This document shows, in pieces, positions 26,190 to 35,443 of a stretch of 64,000 nt of DNA. This DNA is from G963923945 sp965199175 (GTDB lineage: Bacteria; Pseudomonadota; Alphaproteobacteria; G963923945). Location: contig OZ240684.1 in assembly GCA_965199175.1 (NCBI GenBank), positions 1,860,001 to 1,924,000 of the forward strand. The letters are read 5' to 3'. The notes beneath the pieces were generated by a model. It had not been told where the DNA came from and searched no databases. It saw nothing but the letters and a program-made list of their open reading frames with translations. Position 1 is the first letter of the stretch. Each line of letters starts with the position of its first letter. Made by a program: the position numbers and the translations under genes.

Positions 26190-26788
26190 CCAGTCAGGTT
26201 TTGAAGATTTTTTTCAGGCTCATCGGGTGTTTAGAGATGGCTCAGGACCCGTTGCTGAGCCACGGTAAAAGTCCGGCTTTATGGTGTTTTCCGGGTTTTT
26301 GAAACGGGTCACTCTTTTCTGCCGGTTGATGTTCCGTTGAGCCTTTTTCTGCTGATTATTGGGCTTATCTGGTTTTGGGATTTTATTTCCGGGAAAGGAT
26401 ATCCCCCCAATCGGGATGATTCGGGTGCTATAGGGTGTTTCCGGCAAGATGGAGTATACCCCGATCAAACATCACGCTACGCATCATCAATAAAATCGGA
26501 GGATCAGCAATCGCCGCCAATAGGTCATCAGGTGGTTCCGGTCCGGCCGCAGCGTCTCAATCTTCAACCAGATCATCATTGAAGACGCAAGCCAACAACA
26601 GAATATCGCAAGCCGCAGCATAGCGGCATAACTCATCACGCATGTTCCGGTTACAACAGGTTTCTGTATCACGGTACAAAATGCCCGCCACGCCGCCGCT
26701 TTTTTGCCAGGAAACAGACTGTCAATATCCTGAGCGGTCACGATGAGAAACCCTCACGGGTTTCATCTTCGCTGACATAAGAACCATC

Positions 26789-26830
26789 ATACATACGTCT
26801 TCCCGATTATAGGGAGACGTATGTATTTTT
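26789..26830. terminator. Strong hairpin with T-tract
   Basis: Left arm 26789-26804 and right arm 26811-26825 pair over about 15 bp with one bulge around a short loop (GATTATA region); on the plus strand TTTTT follows. Lies 130 bp beyond the 3' end of carD, so it may terminate carD on the minus strand and any plus transcript from the left. Confidence 0.6.
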
Positions 26831-26961
26831 CCTCTGTATGTATTCTTCCTCTTGCCGGTTTCTTGTCGGAGCTTTTTGGTTCGCCTCTTTTTTGGTTTCC
26901 TCTCCCCGGAGATACGGCCTTGTTTTTATGGTTTCTTTTGTGATTTTAAGATCTGGCGACT

Positions 26962-27495
26962 TTAGGCTGCTTTGAGCAAGGTCCCTTCGAGTCTTTCGGC
27001 GGCTTTTTCCTGATCAATCCGCTCAATGGCTGCAAATTCACGCGCTAACCGACCTAAGGCGGCCTGATAGATCTGGCGTTCAGAATAGGATTGCTCTTGC
27101 TGGTCAGATTTACGGAACAAGTCCCGTACCACTTCGGCAATAGACACCGGATCGCCGGAATTAATTTTTGCTTCATATTCCTGGGCCCGGCGGCTCCACA
27201 TGGTGCGTTTTACTTTTGGTGTTCCTTTGAGAGTTGTAATGGCTGATTTCATGCGATCTTTTGAACTCAGTTTACGTAAGCCGGATTTTTGGGCTTTATC
27301 GAACGGAATCCGCAACGTCATACGGTCCTGCTCAAACTCAATGACAAATAAAGAGAGCGACTGTCCCGAAATTGATACATCCTCAATACCGGTTACCAAA
27401 CCGACCCCATGGGTAGGGTAAACAACAAAATCTCCCGGAGAAAAGTCAGCGTCCTTTTTCACGGTGTCTTTACTACTGGTGTCTTTTTTACTCAT
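26962..27495 (-). CDS. carD: CarD-family transcriptional regulator
   Basis: 177-aa RNA-polymerase-binding regulator. An N-terminal Tudor-like RID domain is evident (FSPGDFVVYPTHGVGLVTGI ... LFVIEFEQDRMTLRIPFDKA), then the DNA-binding helical domain (WSRRAQEYEAKINSGDPVSI). I start it at ATG 27493-27495, preceded by AGGAGG; the longer frame upstream is not supported. Adjacent to fdxA as in many alphaproteobacteria, but here the two are separated by 1.1 kb containing a minisatellite. Confidence 0.93.
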   Translation of the reverse strand: MSKKDTSSKDTVKKDADFSPGDFVVYPTHGVGLVTGIEDVSISGQSLSLFVIEFEQDRMTLRIPFDKAQKSGLRKLSSKDRMKSAITTLKGTPKVKRTMWSRRAQEYEAKINSGDPVSIAEVVRDLFRKSDQQEQSYSERQIYQAALGRLAREFAAIERIDQEKAAERLEGTLLKAA

Positions 27496-28052
27496 TTGAT
27501 GTTTTATCCTCCTGATGCTGAGTATTGTAACAAAGGTTTTTTGATTTTTTCCCGCAATCAGCGACAACAAGAACCGCCGGAACGAATCACGCGCTCCGTA
27601 TACCGGTTCTTTCAAAGCAGCCAACAAAGTCAGGGATTGGGGGCGTTGGGTTTTTTTAATGCCGCTCTTTTTGCCTGTTTGTTTTTATCGTCTGTTTGTC
27701 TGTGTTTTTTATCTGTCTGTATCTCTTTATGTTCTTCATGTTCGTTCGGTGCTTTTAATATTTGTCACTTTTTTTGAATATTTTTGGCTTTCGAATATTT
27801 TTGACTTCTGGATATTTTTAATAATTTTTTAATCATCATATTTTTTAATCATCAATCACGTGGGTCCTTATATATTGGTATATGTGATTATTGGCATCTT
27901 CGATGCTCCTGGTTGTGATCACCGGATATTTTAATGATATTTTTATGATTTATTTATTATTTCTGACCCCTTTATTGCTTCTGGTGAAGTCTTTTTTGCC
28001 TCACATGATATCTGACGGGGCTTTTTTGCACCGCTCAATGTGCACCGTTTAA

Positions 28053-28357
28053 CCGGAAGCCACTGACCGGAAGCCACTGACCGGAAGCCACTGACCGGAA
28101 GCCACTGACCGGAAGCCACTGACCGGAAGCCACTGACCGGAAGCCACTGACCGGAAGCCACTGACCGGAAGCCACTGACCGGAAGCCACTGACCGGAAGC
28201 CACTGACCGGAAGCCACTGACCGGAAGCCACTGACCGGAAGCCACTGACCGGAAGCCACTGACCGGAAGCCACTGACCGGAAGCCACTGACCGGAAGCCA
28301 CTGACCGGAAGCCACTGACCGGAAGCCACTGACCGGAAGCCACTGACCGGAAGCCAC
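28053..28357. repeat. Minisatellite: 14-bp unit, 21 full copies plus 11 bp
   Basis: The unit CCGGAAGCCACTGA is repeated head to tail without a single base change from 28053 to 28357. The period is not a multiple of three, so each minus-strand frame reads the same 14-residue cycle (SGFRSVASGQWLPV) with no stop, while every plus frame meets TGA every 42 bp. No unique spacers, so it is not a CRISPR array. Perfect identity points to recent expansion by slippage. Confidence 0.98.
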
Positions 28358-28449
28358 AAAAACGCATCCGAACAAAGTTATATCATTTTTTAGCCGACCA
28401 TGCAGCCTTAATTTGCGGTGTCGGGCTTTTGGGGGGCTCAGCCAGACTT

Positions 28450-28482
28450 TTATGAGGTTTTTGGGGGAGAAAAACCTCATAA
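28450..28482. other. 13-bp perfect inverted repeat downstream of fdxA
   Basis: Arms 28450-28462 (TTATGAGGTTTTT) and 28470-28482, loop GGGGGAG. It lies about 110 bp past the fdxA stop and may be its transcript end, although no T-tract follows in either direction. Confidence 0.65.
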
Positions 28483-28590
28483 TACAGGGCCGTATTCTGG
28501 TGATCGGCCAGGATCAATGATCCGGATTTTCGCGCAATGCGCAACGGGCTGGCGACTGATGCGTTCTGCTTTGAGCCGGATGATCAGGGG

Positions 28591-28929
28591 TCAGCTTCCC
28601 TTCCCGGGCTTTTCACTGAAATGGTTCTTGAATTTGTCTTGAATGCCCAACCAGTCCTCACGGTCAGCCGGCGGTTCCCCGATACGGGTGATATTCGGCC
28701 ATTTCTCGGCATAGTCGCGATTGATTTCCACCCAGCGGTCTGTATCGGTCTCGCTATCAGGTTTAATCGCTTCCGGGACGCATTCAGGTTCACAGACACC
28801 GCAATCAATGCACTCATCAGGATGGATGACCAGCATATTTTCGCCTTCGTAAAAGCAATCGACCGGACATACTTCGACACAATCCATGTATTTACATTTG
28901 ATACAGGCTTCGGTCACAACATAGGTCAT
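28591..28929 (-). CDS. fdxA: Ferredoxin FdxA (7Fe type: 3Fe-4S and 4Fe-4S)
   Basis: 112-aa ferredoxin. The N-terminus MTYVVTEACIKCKYMDCVEV with CPVDCFYEG and the second cluster motif CIDCGVCEPECVPEAI give the ligand pattern of the 7Fe family; the C-terminal tail of about 50 residues is typical. Electron carrier in the cytosol; its partner is not shown here. The upstream promoter area contains four and a half copies of a 20-bp repeat. Confidence 0.96.
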   Translation of the reverse strand: MTYVVTEACIKCKYMDCVEVCPVDCFYEGENMLVIHPDECIDCGVCEPECVPEAIKPDSETDTDRWVEINRDYAEKWPNITRIGEPPADREDWLGIQDKFKNHFSEKPGKGS

Positions 28930-29267
28930 TTTAAATGATCTCCAACCCTTTACGGTTCAGTGGTTACGGTTTGGTTGTTCTGTTTACAGTTTGGTTATTC
29001 TGTTTACGTTTCGGTTATTCTGTTTACGTTTCGGTTATTCTGTTTACGTTTCAATTATTCGGGGTATTTTCTGATTATCCAGGTGATTATACAAGCATTC
29101 CTGCAAGAAAACCATGAAAACGGAATGATGCCTATCATAGCCTGCTGGTCCTCTCAAGCCTTATGCTGAGCGTGAAGGGTATTGCCTCTTTCCTGCCATT
29201 CCACATTCCAGCCTGTCATTCCGGAAAAGTCGGTTGCTGCTTTCCGGCTGGTCGTGATTGGCGTGTT
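28930..29267. other. fdxA upstream region; no S4-domain gene
   Basis: 338 bp between fdxA and the helicase, both on the minus strand. It is dominated by the 20-bp repeat listed separately. Many relatives carry a small S4-domain RNA-binding protein gene between these two; none is readable here. Confidence 0.5.
28973..29060. repeat. 20-bp tandem repeat upstream of fdxA
   Basis: Units GGTTATTCTGTTTACGTTTC at 28993-29012 (one or two changes), 29013-29032 and 29033-29052, preceded by a diverged copy (28973-28992) and followed by a partial one. It ends 44 bp upstream of the fdxA start and so overlaps its likely promoter. Confidence 0.92.
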
Positions 29268-31859
29268 TTAAGGCGTTTGGTTCTGTGGGAACTTTAGTAA
29301 AGGGTTCAAAATGCTGAAAGGAGAACAGAGGTCCGGTGGTTTGGCTGCTTTGTCTGATCTGTTGGCCGGGTGGTGTAGGCTATAGTACCGGATACCATTT
29401 TTCCTGCGGCTGCGTGTGCCAAGGCTGCGAAGAATAGAATGCACGACCTTTGGGTTGTTTCCGGTGAGTGCCGTCAAATGCGTCCCGATAGTGAACGGGC
29501 CGTGCTTCCCGCATTTCCAGACCTCGGCGGCGATATCTTCCATTCGGTCCATCCGGACCGCAACACCTGATGGTCGCCGATGGGGGGTGTGGGAGCGGCC
29601 CTTTTTTTTATCAGCTGTTTTCCTGATTCTATGGTTGATCGTCAACGGAATTAAATGATAGCCGATGGATTGCGCATATCCGGGCGGCCATGCGACCTGT
29701 GAGATGATATCGGTGGGAAGGGATAGGGTGGTGTCGGTGGCTTTGCACCACCGGGTTTTCCACAGCAGGCCGCGCAAGGCAATCACCGATGGTTCTAAGA
29801 GGTCAGAAAAGAAGATTCCCTGGCGTCCGATAACCAGACCGGCCTGACGCAGAGAGCGTCGGTCCGGGCGTTTTAAGGCAGAGAGACAATCGGCCGCCAT
29901 AAAACGGGGAATCGATCCCAGCATTTCCCGAAGCTGGAATGCCAGCCCCCGGCCGACAGGGGATAAAGGGGCGGATTCAAGCTGCCAAAGCGGAGCGAGA
30001 CGCTCCCGCAGATAGGTTGCCAGCCATTGCCCAAGATAGTGTTGAATGCGATCACGCTCTTTGGTGGCCAGCAACCGGTCCCCGGCCATCTCAATATCAG
30101 GAGTCGATAAAGAGCTTCCCGGTTTGAGCCGGGCAATCCTTGCGCCGCGCCACTCAATATGCCCGTTTAGAGTAAGGGTGAAAGCTGTATTGGATTCCCG
30201 GACCAGAGCGGCAGCCCGCCGCTGTGATTCCTGTTCCAGCAGTGGTCGCATGACTTTGAGGATTCTTTTTTCATCCTGACGGGAACGAGGATGTGATGAG
30301 CTGACAGGACGGATTGTAAAGCCCAGACCATCAAACCGGCCAATACACTCTTTTCCGGCCATCAGCCGACCATCGGGCGTGATCAATCCGGATAGATTTT
30401 CACTGCTGGCGAGGCGATGCACCAGAGTTGTCTGTCTGTCAACGAATCGTTGCACCAAAGCCTCATGCAAGGCTGCTGACAGGCGGTCTTCGATCTGGCG
30501 GGTATGGTTCCGCCAATAATCAGGTCGATCCAGCCAGTGCTCCTGGAAGGCGACATAATTCCAGATGCGAATATGGGCAATCCGGGTGGAGAGCATATCG
30601 ATGCCGCCATCGATTCGATCCAGTCGGTTAATCTGTCGGTTGAGCCAGGAATCAGGGAGGACCCCGTCCCTGAGATAAATGAACATCCGGGCCAGCAGGC
30701 GATGATGCTCATCGCCCAGAGATTTTCGGTAGTCGGGAACCCGGCATAATTCCCATAACAAGCGGACATTTTCTGGTGTCTGGATGCGTTCGGTAATCTC
30801 CGGCCAGGTGGCCAGAACACCAAGAGCCAGACGATCTGCTGATTGCGGTGCCCGCCGTAGCAGGGTGTTTTGCTCATGAGCCGGAGGTTGATCAAGGCTG
30901 GCTATCAGAGCGCGTGGCGAAGAAAAATCGAGTTCTGCTGCCCGCCACCATAAAAATGTTACAGGATCAAAATGATGACTTTCGATATCTTCAACAACAG
31001 ATGGACGCATAAAGCCTAAGCGGTTGGTGGTCCCAAAGGAGCCATCGCGGATATAACGTCCGGCCCGCCCGGCGATCTGGGCCAGTTCCGGGGTGGTCAG
31101 ATGGCGCATCTTCTGACCATCAAATTTACGCAAAGCGCCAAAGGCCACATGGTCAATATCCATGTTCAGGCCCATGCCGATGGCATCGGTTGCCACCAGA
31201 TAATCAACCTCTCCGGATTGAAACATGTCAGCCTGAGCATTACGGGCACTGGGTGAAAGGCCCCCCAAAACCACTGCGACGCCACCGCTGGTTGCCCGCA
31301 AATCTTCGGCCAGGGCATACACAGCATCCACGGAAAAGGCGACCACAGCACTACGTCGGGGCAAACGAGTGAGTTTATGTGGTCCAATATGGCTCAACCG
31401 TGAGAGACGGGGACGGTTGATGATTTCAATACCGGGGATCAGACATCGGATCGCGTATTCGATGGTTTGGGCACCGAGAAACAAGGTTTCCTTCTGTCCG
31501 CGCCAATGCAGAAGACGATCCGTGAAGACATGACCGCGCTCACGGTCCGCAGCCAGCTGAATCTCATCAACCGCCACAAAGTCGACCGGTAATGATGGCA
31601 TCGCTTCGACAGTGCAGATATGGTAGTCTGGATTTTCGGGGATACGTTTTTCCTCACCGGTAATCAGTGAAACCGCCTCAGGGCCTTTGATGGCAACGAT
31701 GCGGTCATAGTTTTCGCGCGCCAGGAGCCGTAAAGGAAAGCCAATCATGCCGTTGCGGTGGCTGAGCATCCGTTCAACCGCATAATGGGTTTTTCCGGTA
31801 TTGGTCGGGCCGAGCATTGCAGCGATGCGTTGTTCCCGGCGCGGCGAGGAGGTGCTCAT
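29268..31859 (-). CDS. Suv3-like superfamily 2 RNA helicase
   Basis: 863-aa helicase related to mitochondrial Suv3. Motif I AMLGPTNTGKTHYAVERML, motif II FVAVDEIQLAAD, and helicase-C motifs VDYLVATDAIGMGLNMDI and LAQIAGRAGRYIRDGSFG are present. The C-terminal 350 residues are a helical region common in alphaproteobacterial homologues, ending in a basic Pro/Arg segment. Probable RNA unwinding or degradation role is inferred from Suv3. Upstream of fdxA/carD in transcription order, as in relatives. Confidence 0.9.
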   Translation of the reverse strand: MSTSSPRREQRIAAMLGPTNTGKTHYAVERMLSHRNGMIGFPLRLLARENYDRIVAIKGPEAVSLITGEEKRIPENPDYHICTVEAMPSLPVDFVAVDEIQLAADRERGHVFTDRLLHWRGQKETLFLGAQTIEYAIRCLIPGIEIINRPRLSRLSHIGPHKLTRLPRRSAVVAFSVDAVYALAEDLRATSGGVAVVLGGLSPSARNAQADMFQSGEVDYLVATDAIGMGLNMDIDHVAFGALRKFDGQKMRHLTTPELAQIAGRAGRYIRDGSFGTTNRLGFMRPSVVEDIESHHFDPVTFLWWRAAELDFSSPRALIASLDQPPAHEQNTLLRRAPQSADRLALGVLATWPEITERIQTPENVRLLWELCRVPDYRKSLGDEHHRLLARMFIYLRDGVLPDSWLNRQINRLDRIDGGIDMLSTRIAHIRIWNYVAFQEHWLDRPDYWRNHTRQIEDRLSAALHEALVQRFVDRQTTLVHRLASSENLSGLITPDGRLMAGKECIGRFDGLGFTIRPVSSSHPRSRQDEKRILKVMRPLLEQESQRRAAALVRESNTAFTLTLNGHIEWRGARIARLKPGSSLSTPDIEMAGDRLLATKERDRIQHYLGQWLATYLRERLAPLWQLESAPLSPVGRGLAFQLREMLGSIPRFMAADCLSALKRPDRRSLRQAGLVIGRQGIFFSDLLEPSVIALRGLLWKTRWCKATDTTLSLPTDIISQVAWPPGYAQSIGYHLIPLTINHRIRKTADKKKGRSHTPHRRPSGVAVRMDRMEDIAAEVWKCGKHGPFTIGTHLTALTGNNPKVVHSILRSLGTRSRRKNGIRYYSLHHPANRSDKAAKPPDLCSPFSILNPLLKFPQNQTP

Positions 31860-32054
31860 CTCTTTGATATCAACATGATAAACCCAATGACCGAACCTAA
31901 TACGATGTTCCGGTCAATGACCAGAAACGACCATTATAATCAATGACCAATGATGATGAAGGGGAAAGCTCTTGGCCTGAAGGGGGCTTCCTGTTAGGTA
32001 AGGCTTACTTTCTATCGTCTGCAGAAACTCTCTATCGTTCACAGGAACAGGATC

Positions 32055-32654
32055 ATGCGCCGGGGAAAAATAGTCCGTAAAACCAGTGAAACTGAAATCA
32101 CTGCTGAGATCATTCTTGATGGTCAGGGGCAGGCTCAGATTGCCAGCGGTATTGGTTTTCTTGACCATATGCTTGAACAGCTGGCCCGGCACAGCCTGAT
32201 GGATATTATCCTGAACGCTCAGGGTGATTTGCATGTCGATATGCATCACACCACCGAAGATTGCGGTCTGGCTCTGGGGTCGGCTCTGGCTGAGGCCTTA
32301 AATGACAAAGCTGGTATCCATCGCTATGGCCAGGCACTCTCGCCGATGGATGAAACATTGGCCCGGGTGGTTGTTGATTGTTCCGGGCGGCCCTTTCTGG
32401 TGTGGCAGGTTGATTTTCCGGCGGAAAAAATTGGTGATATGGATAGCGAATTATTTCGTGAGTGGTTTCATGCCTTTGCTCAGGCGGCTGGTTTAACTCT
32501 CCATGTCGAAACCCTTTACGGAGCCAATGGACATCATATGATTGAGGCTTGTTTTAAGGGGTTAGCACGTTCTTTGCGTCAGGCGGTTGCCCTTGATTCG
32601 AATCGGGCTGGTAGGATCCCTTCGACCAAAGGTGTTCTTGGTGGTTCTCTCTAG
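32055..32654 (+). CDS. hisB: Imidazoleglycerol-phosphate dehydratase
   Basis: 199-aa single-domain HisB of histidine biosynthesis (IGP to imidazole-acetol phosphate), manganese dependent. The metal-binding segments GFLDHMLEQLARH, HHTTEDCGLALGSAL, and GANGHHMIEACFKGLARSL with a C-terminal STKGVL are all present. The start has AGGA upstream. First gene of the his cluster; diverges from the helicase over 195 bp. Confidence 0.97.
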   Translation: MRRGKIVRKTSETEITAEIILDGQGQAQIASGIGFLDHMLEQLARHSLMDIILNAQGDLHVDMHHTTEDCGLALGSALAEALNDKAGIHRYGQALSPMDETLARVVVDCSGRPFLVWQVDFPAEKIGDMDSELFREWFHAFAQAAGLTLHVETLYGANGHHMIEACFKGLARSLRQAVALDSNRAGRIPSTKGVLGGSL

Positions 32655-32706
32655 GCTGTGGGATGGTTTTTTTAAGGCAGTTCTCTTTTAGGCGATTTCA
32701 GGTGAT

Positions 32707-33084
32707 ATGCGTCTCTATACGATTTATGAGCGGGCTGGTTCGTCACCGGTTCTGATCCCCGAGGCTTTTTCCTGGCCTGCGGCGTTGTTTGCGCCGGTCT
32801 GGGCTTTGTGGCGGGGTGGCTGGTGGACGGCGGTGATTCTGTTGGCGGTTACGCTGGGTTTTGCTTTGGTCCGCTTTTCTGGCATGGGGCCAGAGGCTGG
32901 TATTGGATTGATAATTCTCCAGGTTGTGGCTGTGGGTTTATTGGGTCCGGATCTTCTGCGGTGGGATTTTTCCCGGCGCGGCTATCGGCTGGTTGCTGTG
33001 GTTGCGGCTGTTCATCGCGATGCAGCTCTCTTGCGTTATCTGGCGATGGATCGTTCCTCCCCGGTTTTAGACCATGATGAGTAA
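32707..33084 (+). CDS. DUF2628 membrane protein in his operon
   Basis: 125-aa protein with a cytosolic start (LYTIYERAGSSPVLIPEAFS), the family motif FAPVWALWRGGWW and two hydrophobic helices (about residues 38-52 and 58-78). RBS AGGTG precedes the ATG. Alphaproteobacterial his clusters often carry this DUF2628 gene between hisB and hisH; its function is unknown. Confidence 0.85.
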   Translation: MRLYTIYERAGSSPVLIPEAFSWPAALFAPVWALWRGGWWTAVILLAVTLGFALVRFSGMGPEAGIGLIILQVVAVGLLGPDLLRWDFSRRGYRLVAVVAAVHRDAALLRYLAMDRSSPVLDHDE

Positions 33085-33125
33085 CAGACAGCGGTTTGAG
33101 ATGATTCTTCTCAACCGGGAGACCG

Positions 33126-33761
33126 ATGACCACTGTTATCATTGATTACGGATCAGGCAATCTGCGTTCGGTATCCAAAGCATTCAAACGGGCGGCGATG
33201 GGATGCGGTGAGGACATCATCGTCAGCAATGATCCCCGGCAGGTTGCGGATGCAGATCGCATTGTTCTTCCCGGCGTTGGGGCTTTTGCTGATTGTCTGC
33301 ATGGTCTCACCATGTCGCAGGGTTTATCGGAAGCATTGGATCAGGCGGTGCGTCATCGCTGTATCCCGTTTCTGGGTATTTGTGTGGGGATGCAGCTTCT
33401 CGCTGATTATGGATGCGAACATGGTCGTTTATCTGGTCTGGGATGGATTCCCGGCGTGGTCGAGGCTTTGACTCCGGATGATCCCCAGCTCAAAATTCCT
33501 CATATGGGTTGGAATAATCTGATTTTTGAGCGTTCCCATCCTCTTATGGAGGGTTTGGCTGAGGGATCACATGCGTATTTCGTTCATGGGTATCATTTTC
33601 GTTGTGCTGATGCTGATGACTGTCTGGCCCGGGTCGATTATGGTGGACCGGTAACAGCAATGATTGGCCGGGATAATATGGTGGGGGTCCAGTTTCACCC
33701 GGAAAAAAGCCAGAATTTCGGGCTGGGTTTGATTGCTAATTTCCTCAGCTGGCAGCCATAA
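33126..33761 (+). CDS. hisH: Imidazole glycerol phosphate synthase subunit HisH
   Basis: 211-aa class I glutamine amidotransferase that feeds ammonia to HisF. The N-terminus VIIDYGSGNLRSVSKAF, nucleophile FLGICVGMQLLAD (Cys), and the His/Glu pair in GVQFHPEKSQNFG are intact. RBS GGGAG precedes the ATG. Works as a heterodimer with HisF, encoded two genes downstream. Confidence 0.97.
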   Translation: MTTVIIDYGSGNLRSVSKAFKRAAMGCGEDIIVSNDPRQVADADRIVLPGVGAFADCLHGLTMSQGLSEALDQAVRHRCIPFLGICVGMQLLADYGCEHGRLSGLGWIPGVVEALTPDDPQLKIPHMGWNNLIFERSHPLMEGLAEGSHAYFVHGYHFRCADADDCLARVDYGGPVTAMIGRDNMVGVQFHPEKSQNFGLGLIANFLSWQP

Positions 33762-33821
33762 AATGCGATCAGTTAATCTCTGAGACCCCTCTTTTTCTGC
33801 TCTCTGACCTATCTGTATTCA

Positions 33822-34547
33822 ATGATTATCTTTCCGGCGATTGATCTTAAAGAGGGACATTGTGTCCGGTTGCTCCGGGGGGCAATGGAAAGTGCCACGG
33901 TGTATAACAGGGATCCGGCTGATCAGGCGCATCTGTTTGCTGATTCTGGTGCGGATCATCTTCATGTGGTTGATCTTGATGCTGCGGTGGCGGGCCGGGC
34001 CATGAACGGTCAGGCGGTGCGGGCCATCCGGGCGGCAACCGATGCGTTCTTACAGCTTGGTGGGGGGGTACGGACATTTGAGGATATCCAATATTGGCTT
34101 GAGGCTGGGGTCGATCGGGTGGTTCTGGGAACAGCGGCTCTGCGGGATCCGGACCTGGTCAATCAGGCAGTCCGGCAATTTCCCGGACAAGTTGCGGTGG
34201 GAATTGATGAACGCGATGGCCAGGTGGCGGTGGCCGGCTGGACCGAGACCAGCAATATGTCGGCGGCCACATTTGCTCTTGATATGGCGGCCCGGGGGGT
34301 AGCGGCGATTATTCACACCGATATCAACCGTGATGGGGCTCTGGCCGGGGTTAATCTGGAACGGACCAAAACATTGGCTTCTTCGGTCACCACGCCGGTT
34401 TTGGCCAGTGGTGGCGTTGCCGGGTTGGCTGACATTATCGCTGTGCGTGATGCCGGAACGATTGCCGGGGTGATTTGCGGGCGGGCTGTTTATGATGGTC
34501 GCCTTGACCTTTCAGAAGCCCTGGCAGCTGTACAGTCGTCATCTTGA
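33822..34547 (+). CDS. hisA: ProFAR isomerase HisA
   Basis: 241-aa TIM barrel converting ProFAR to PRFAR in histidine synthesis. IIFPAIDLKEGHCVRL opens it with the catalytic Asp; LHVVDLDAA, QLGGGVRTFEDI, VVLGTAAL, DINRDGALAGVN and SGGVAGLADI phosphate-binding loops follow. Sixty bp after hisH; no clear Shine-Dalgarno. hisF follows within 28 bp. Confidence 0.96.
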   Translation: MIIFPAIDLKEGHCVRLLRGAMESATVYNRDPADQAHLFADSGADHLHVVDLDAAVAGRAMNGQAVRAIRAATDAFLQLGGGVRTFEDIQYWLEAGVDRVVLGTAALRDPDLVNQAVRQFPGQVAVGIDERDGQVAVAGWTETSNMSAATFALDMAARGVAAIIHTDINRDGALAGVNLERTKTLASSVTTPVLASGGVAGLADIIAVRDAGTIAGVICGRAVYDGRLDLSEALAAVQSSS

Positions 34548-34575
34548 GCTTTGTGATGATCATGCGGTTACGAAT

Positions 34576-35385
34576 ATGTTGAAAACCCGAATTATTCCGT
34601 GCCTTGATGTGGATGCTGGCCGGGTTGTCAAAGGTGTGAATTTCATCAATTTGCGTGATGCCGGTGATCCGGTTGAGCAAGCCCGCTTTTATGATCAAGA
34701 GGGGGCTGATGAATTGACTTTTCTCGATATTACGGCCAGCCACCAAAATCGCGGTGCTTTTCTGGATATCATTGCCCGCACCGCTGCCCAATGTTTTATG
34801 CCGGTAACGGTCGGTGGTGGTGTGCGTGATCTGGAGGGAATTCGGGCATTGTTATTGGCCGGGGCTGATAAGGTATCGATCAATACCGCAGCGGTTGATG
34901 ATCCGGATTTTGTCCGGCATGCTGCTGAGAAATTTGGGACACAATGTATTGTTATTGCGGTTGATGCCCGCCGGGTTGCTCCGGGGCGGTGGCGGGTTTT
35001 CACCCATGGGGGACGTCGGGAAACCGGGCATGATGCGATTGAATGGGCGCAAAAAATGGCCGATTATGGGGCCGGGGAAATTCTTCTCACATCAATGGAT
35101 CGTGACGGGACCCGTGATGGCTATGATCTTGATCTGACCCGCGCAATCAGTGATGCTGTACCGGTTCCTGTGGTGGCCAGCGGCGGTGTGGGTCGGCTTG
35201 ATCATCTTTCGCAAGGTGTTCTGAAAGGCCGGGCCAGCGCTGTTTTGGCTGCTTCGATTTTCCATTTCGGTGATCACAGCATCGCTGAGGCGAAGGCTCA
35301 TCTGGCGGCCTGTGGTGTCCCGGTTCGTCCGGTGGAAAAATCATTTGATACCGGTGATGGCGGCCAGAATATCAATCCAGGGTAA
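34576..35385 (+). CDS. hisF: Imidazole glycerol phosphate synthase subunit HisF
   Basis: 269-aa TIM-barrel cyclase partner of HisH. LKTRIIPCLDVDAGRVVKGV, FLDITASHQNRG, VTVGGGVRDLEGI, DADKVSINTAA-like, LLTSMDRDGTRDGYDL and VVASGGVGRLDHL are present. ATG 34576 gives the normal start; the longer upstream frame overlaps hisA and is rejected. The C-terminus carries about 12 residues beyond the family core. Confidence 0.97.
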   Translation: MLKTRIIPCLDVDAGRVVKGVNFINLRDAGDPVEQARFYDQEGADELTFLDITASHQNRGAFLDIIARTAAQCFMPVTVGGGVRDLEGIRALLLAGADKVSINTAAVDDPDFVRHAAEKFGTQCIVIAVDARRVAPGRWRVFTHGGRRETGHDAIEWAQKMADYGAGEILLTSMDRDGTRDGYDLDLTRAISDAVPVPVVASGGVGRLDHLSQGVLKGRASAVLAASIFHFGDHSIAEAKAHLAACGVPVRPVEKSFDTGDGGQNINPG

Positions 35386-35443
35386 CCCTCTGTATTGATT
35401 TTGATCAGCCCCATATTGGCCCGGAGACCAGAAGGAGAGAATG

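Larger units (their letters stand above)
26014..26961. other. 948-bp region without a confident gene between M48 protease and carD
   Basis: Contains two hairpins (listed separately), T-rich ends and only short ORFs without recognisable features. An 84-codon minus-strand frame at 26487-26741 has a hydrophobic middle but no good RBS or homology I recognise. The minus-strand terminator at 26163-26189 hints at a minus transcript reaching this far. Confidence 0.5.
27496..28590. other. 1.1-kb gene-free region between carD and fdxA
   Basis: Holds the carD promoter region, which is very T-rich (27640-27860, ATTTTT-type repeats), the 14-bp minisatellite (28053-28357) and a 13-bp hairpin (28450-28482). 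The only long ORFs run through the minisatellite in each minus-strand frame and are judged fortuitous. Confidence 0.7.

Noticed and set aside
26487..26741. 84-codon minus-strand ORF with a hydrophobic centre
   Set aside because: No ribosome-binding site, no recognised family and atypical composition; kept only as a possibility in the gap description.
28053..28357. CRISPR array
   Set aside because: Repeats are directly abutting with no unique spacers, and there are no cas genes.
28035..28480. Three overlapping minus-strand ORFs with a repeated GFRSVASGQWLPV-type peptide
   Set aside because: Openness follows automatically from the 14-bp unit having no stop in any minus frame. No good Shine-Dalgarno or non-repeat domain supports translation.
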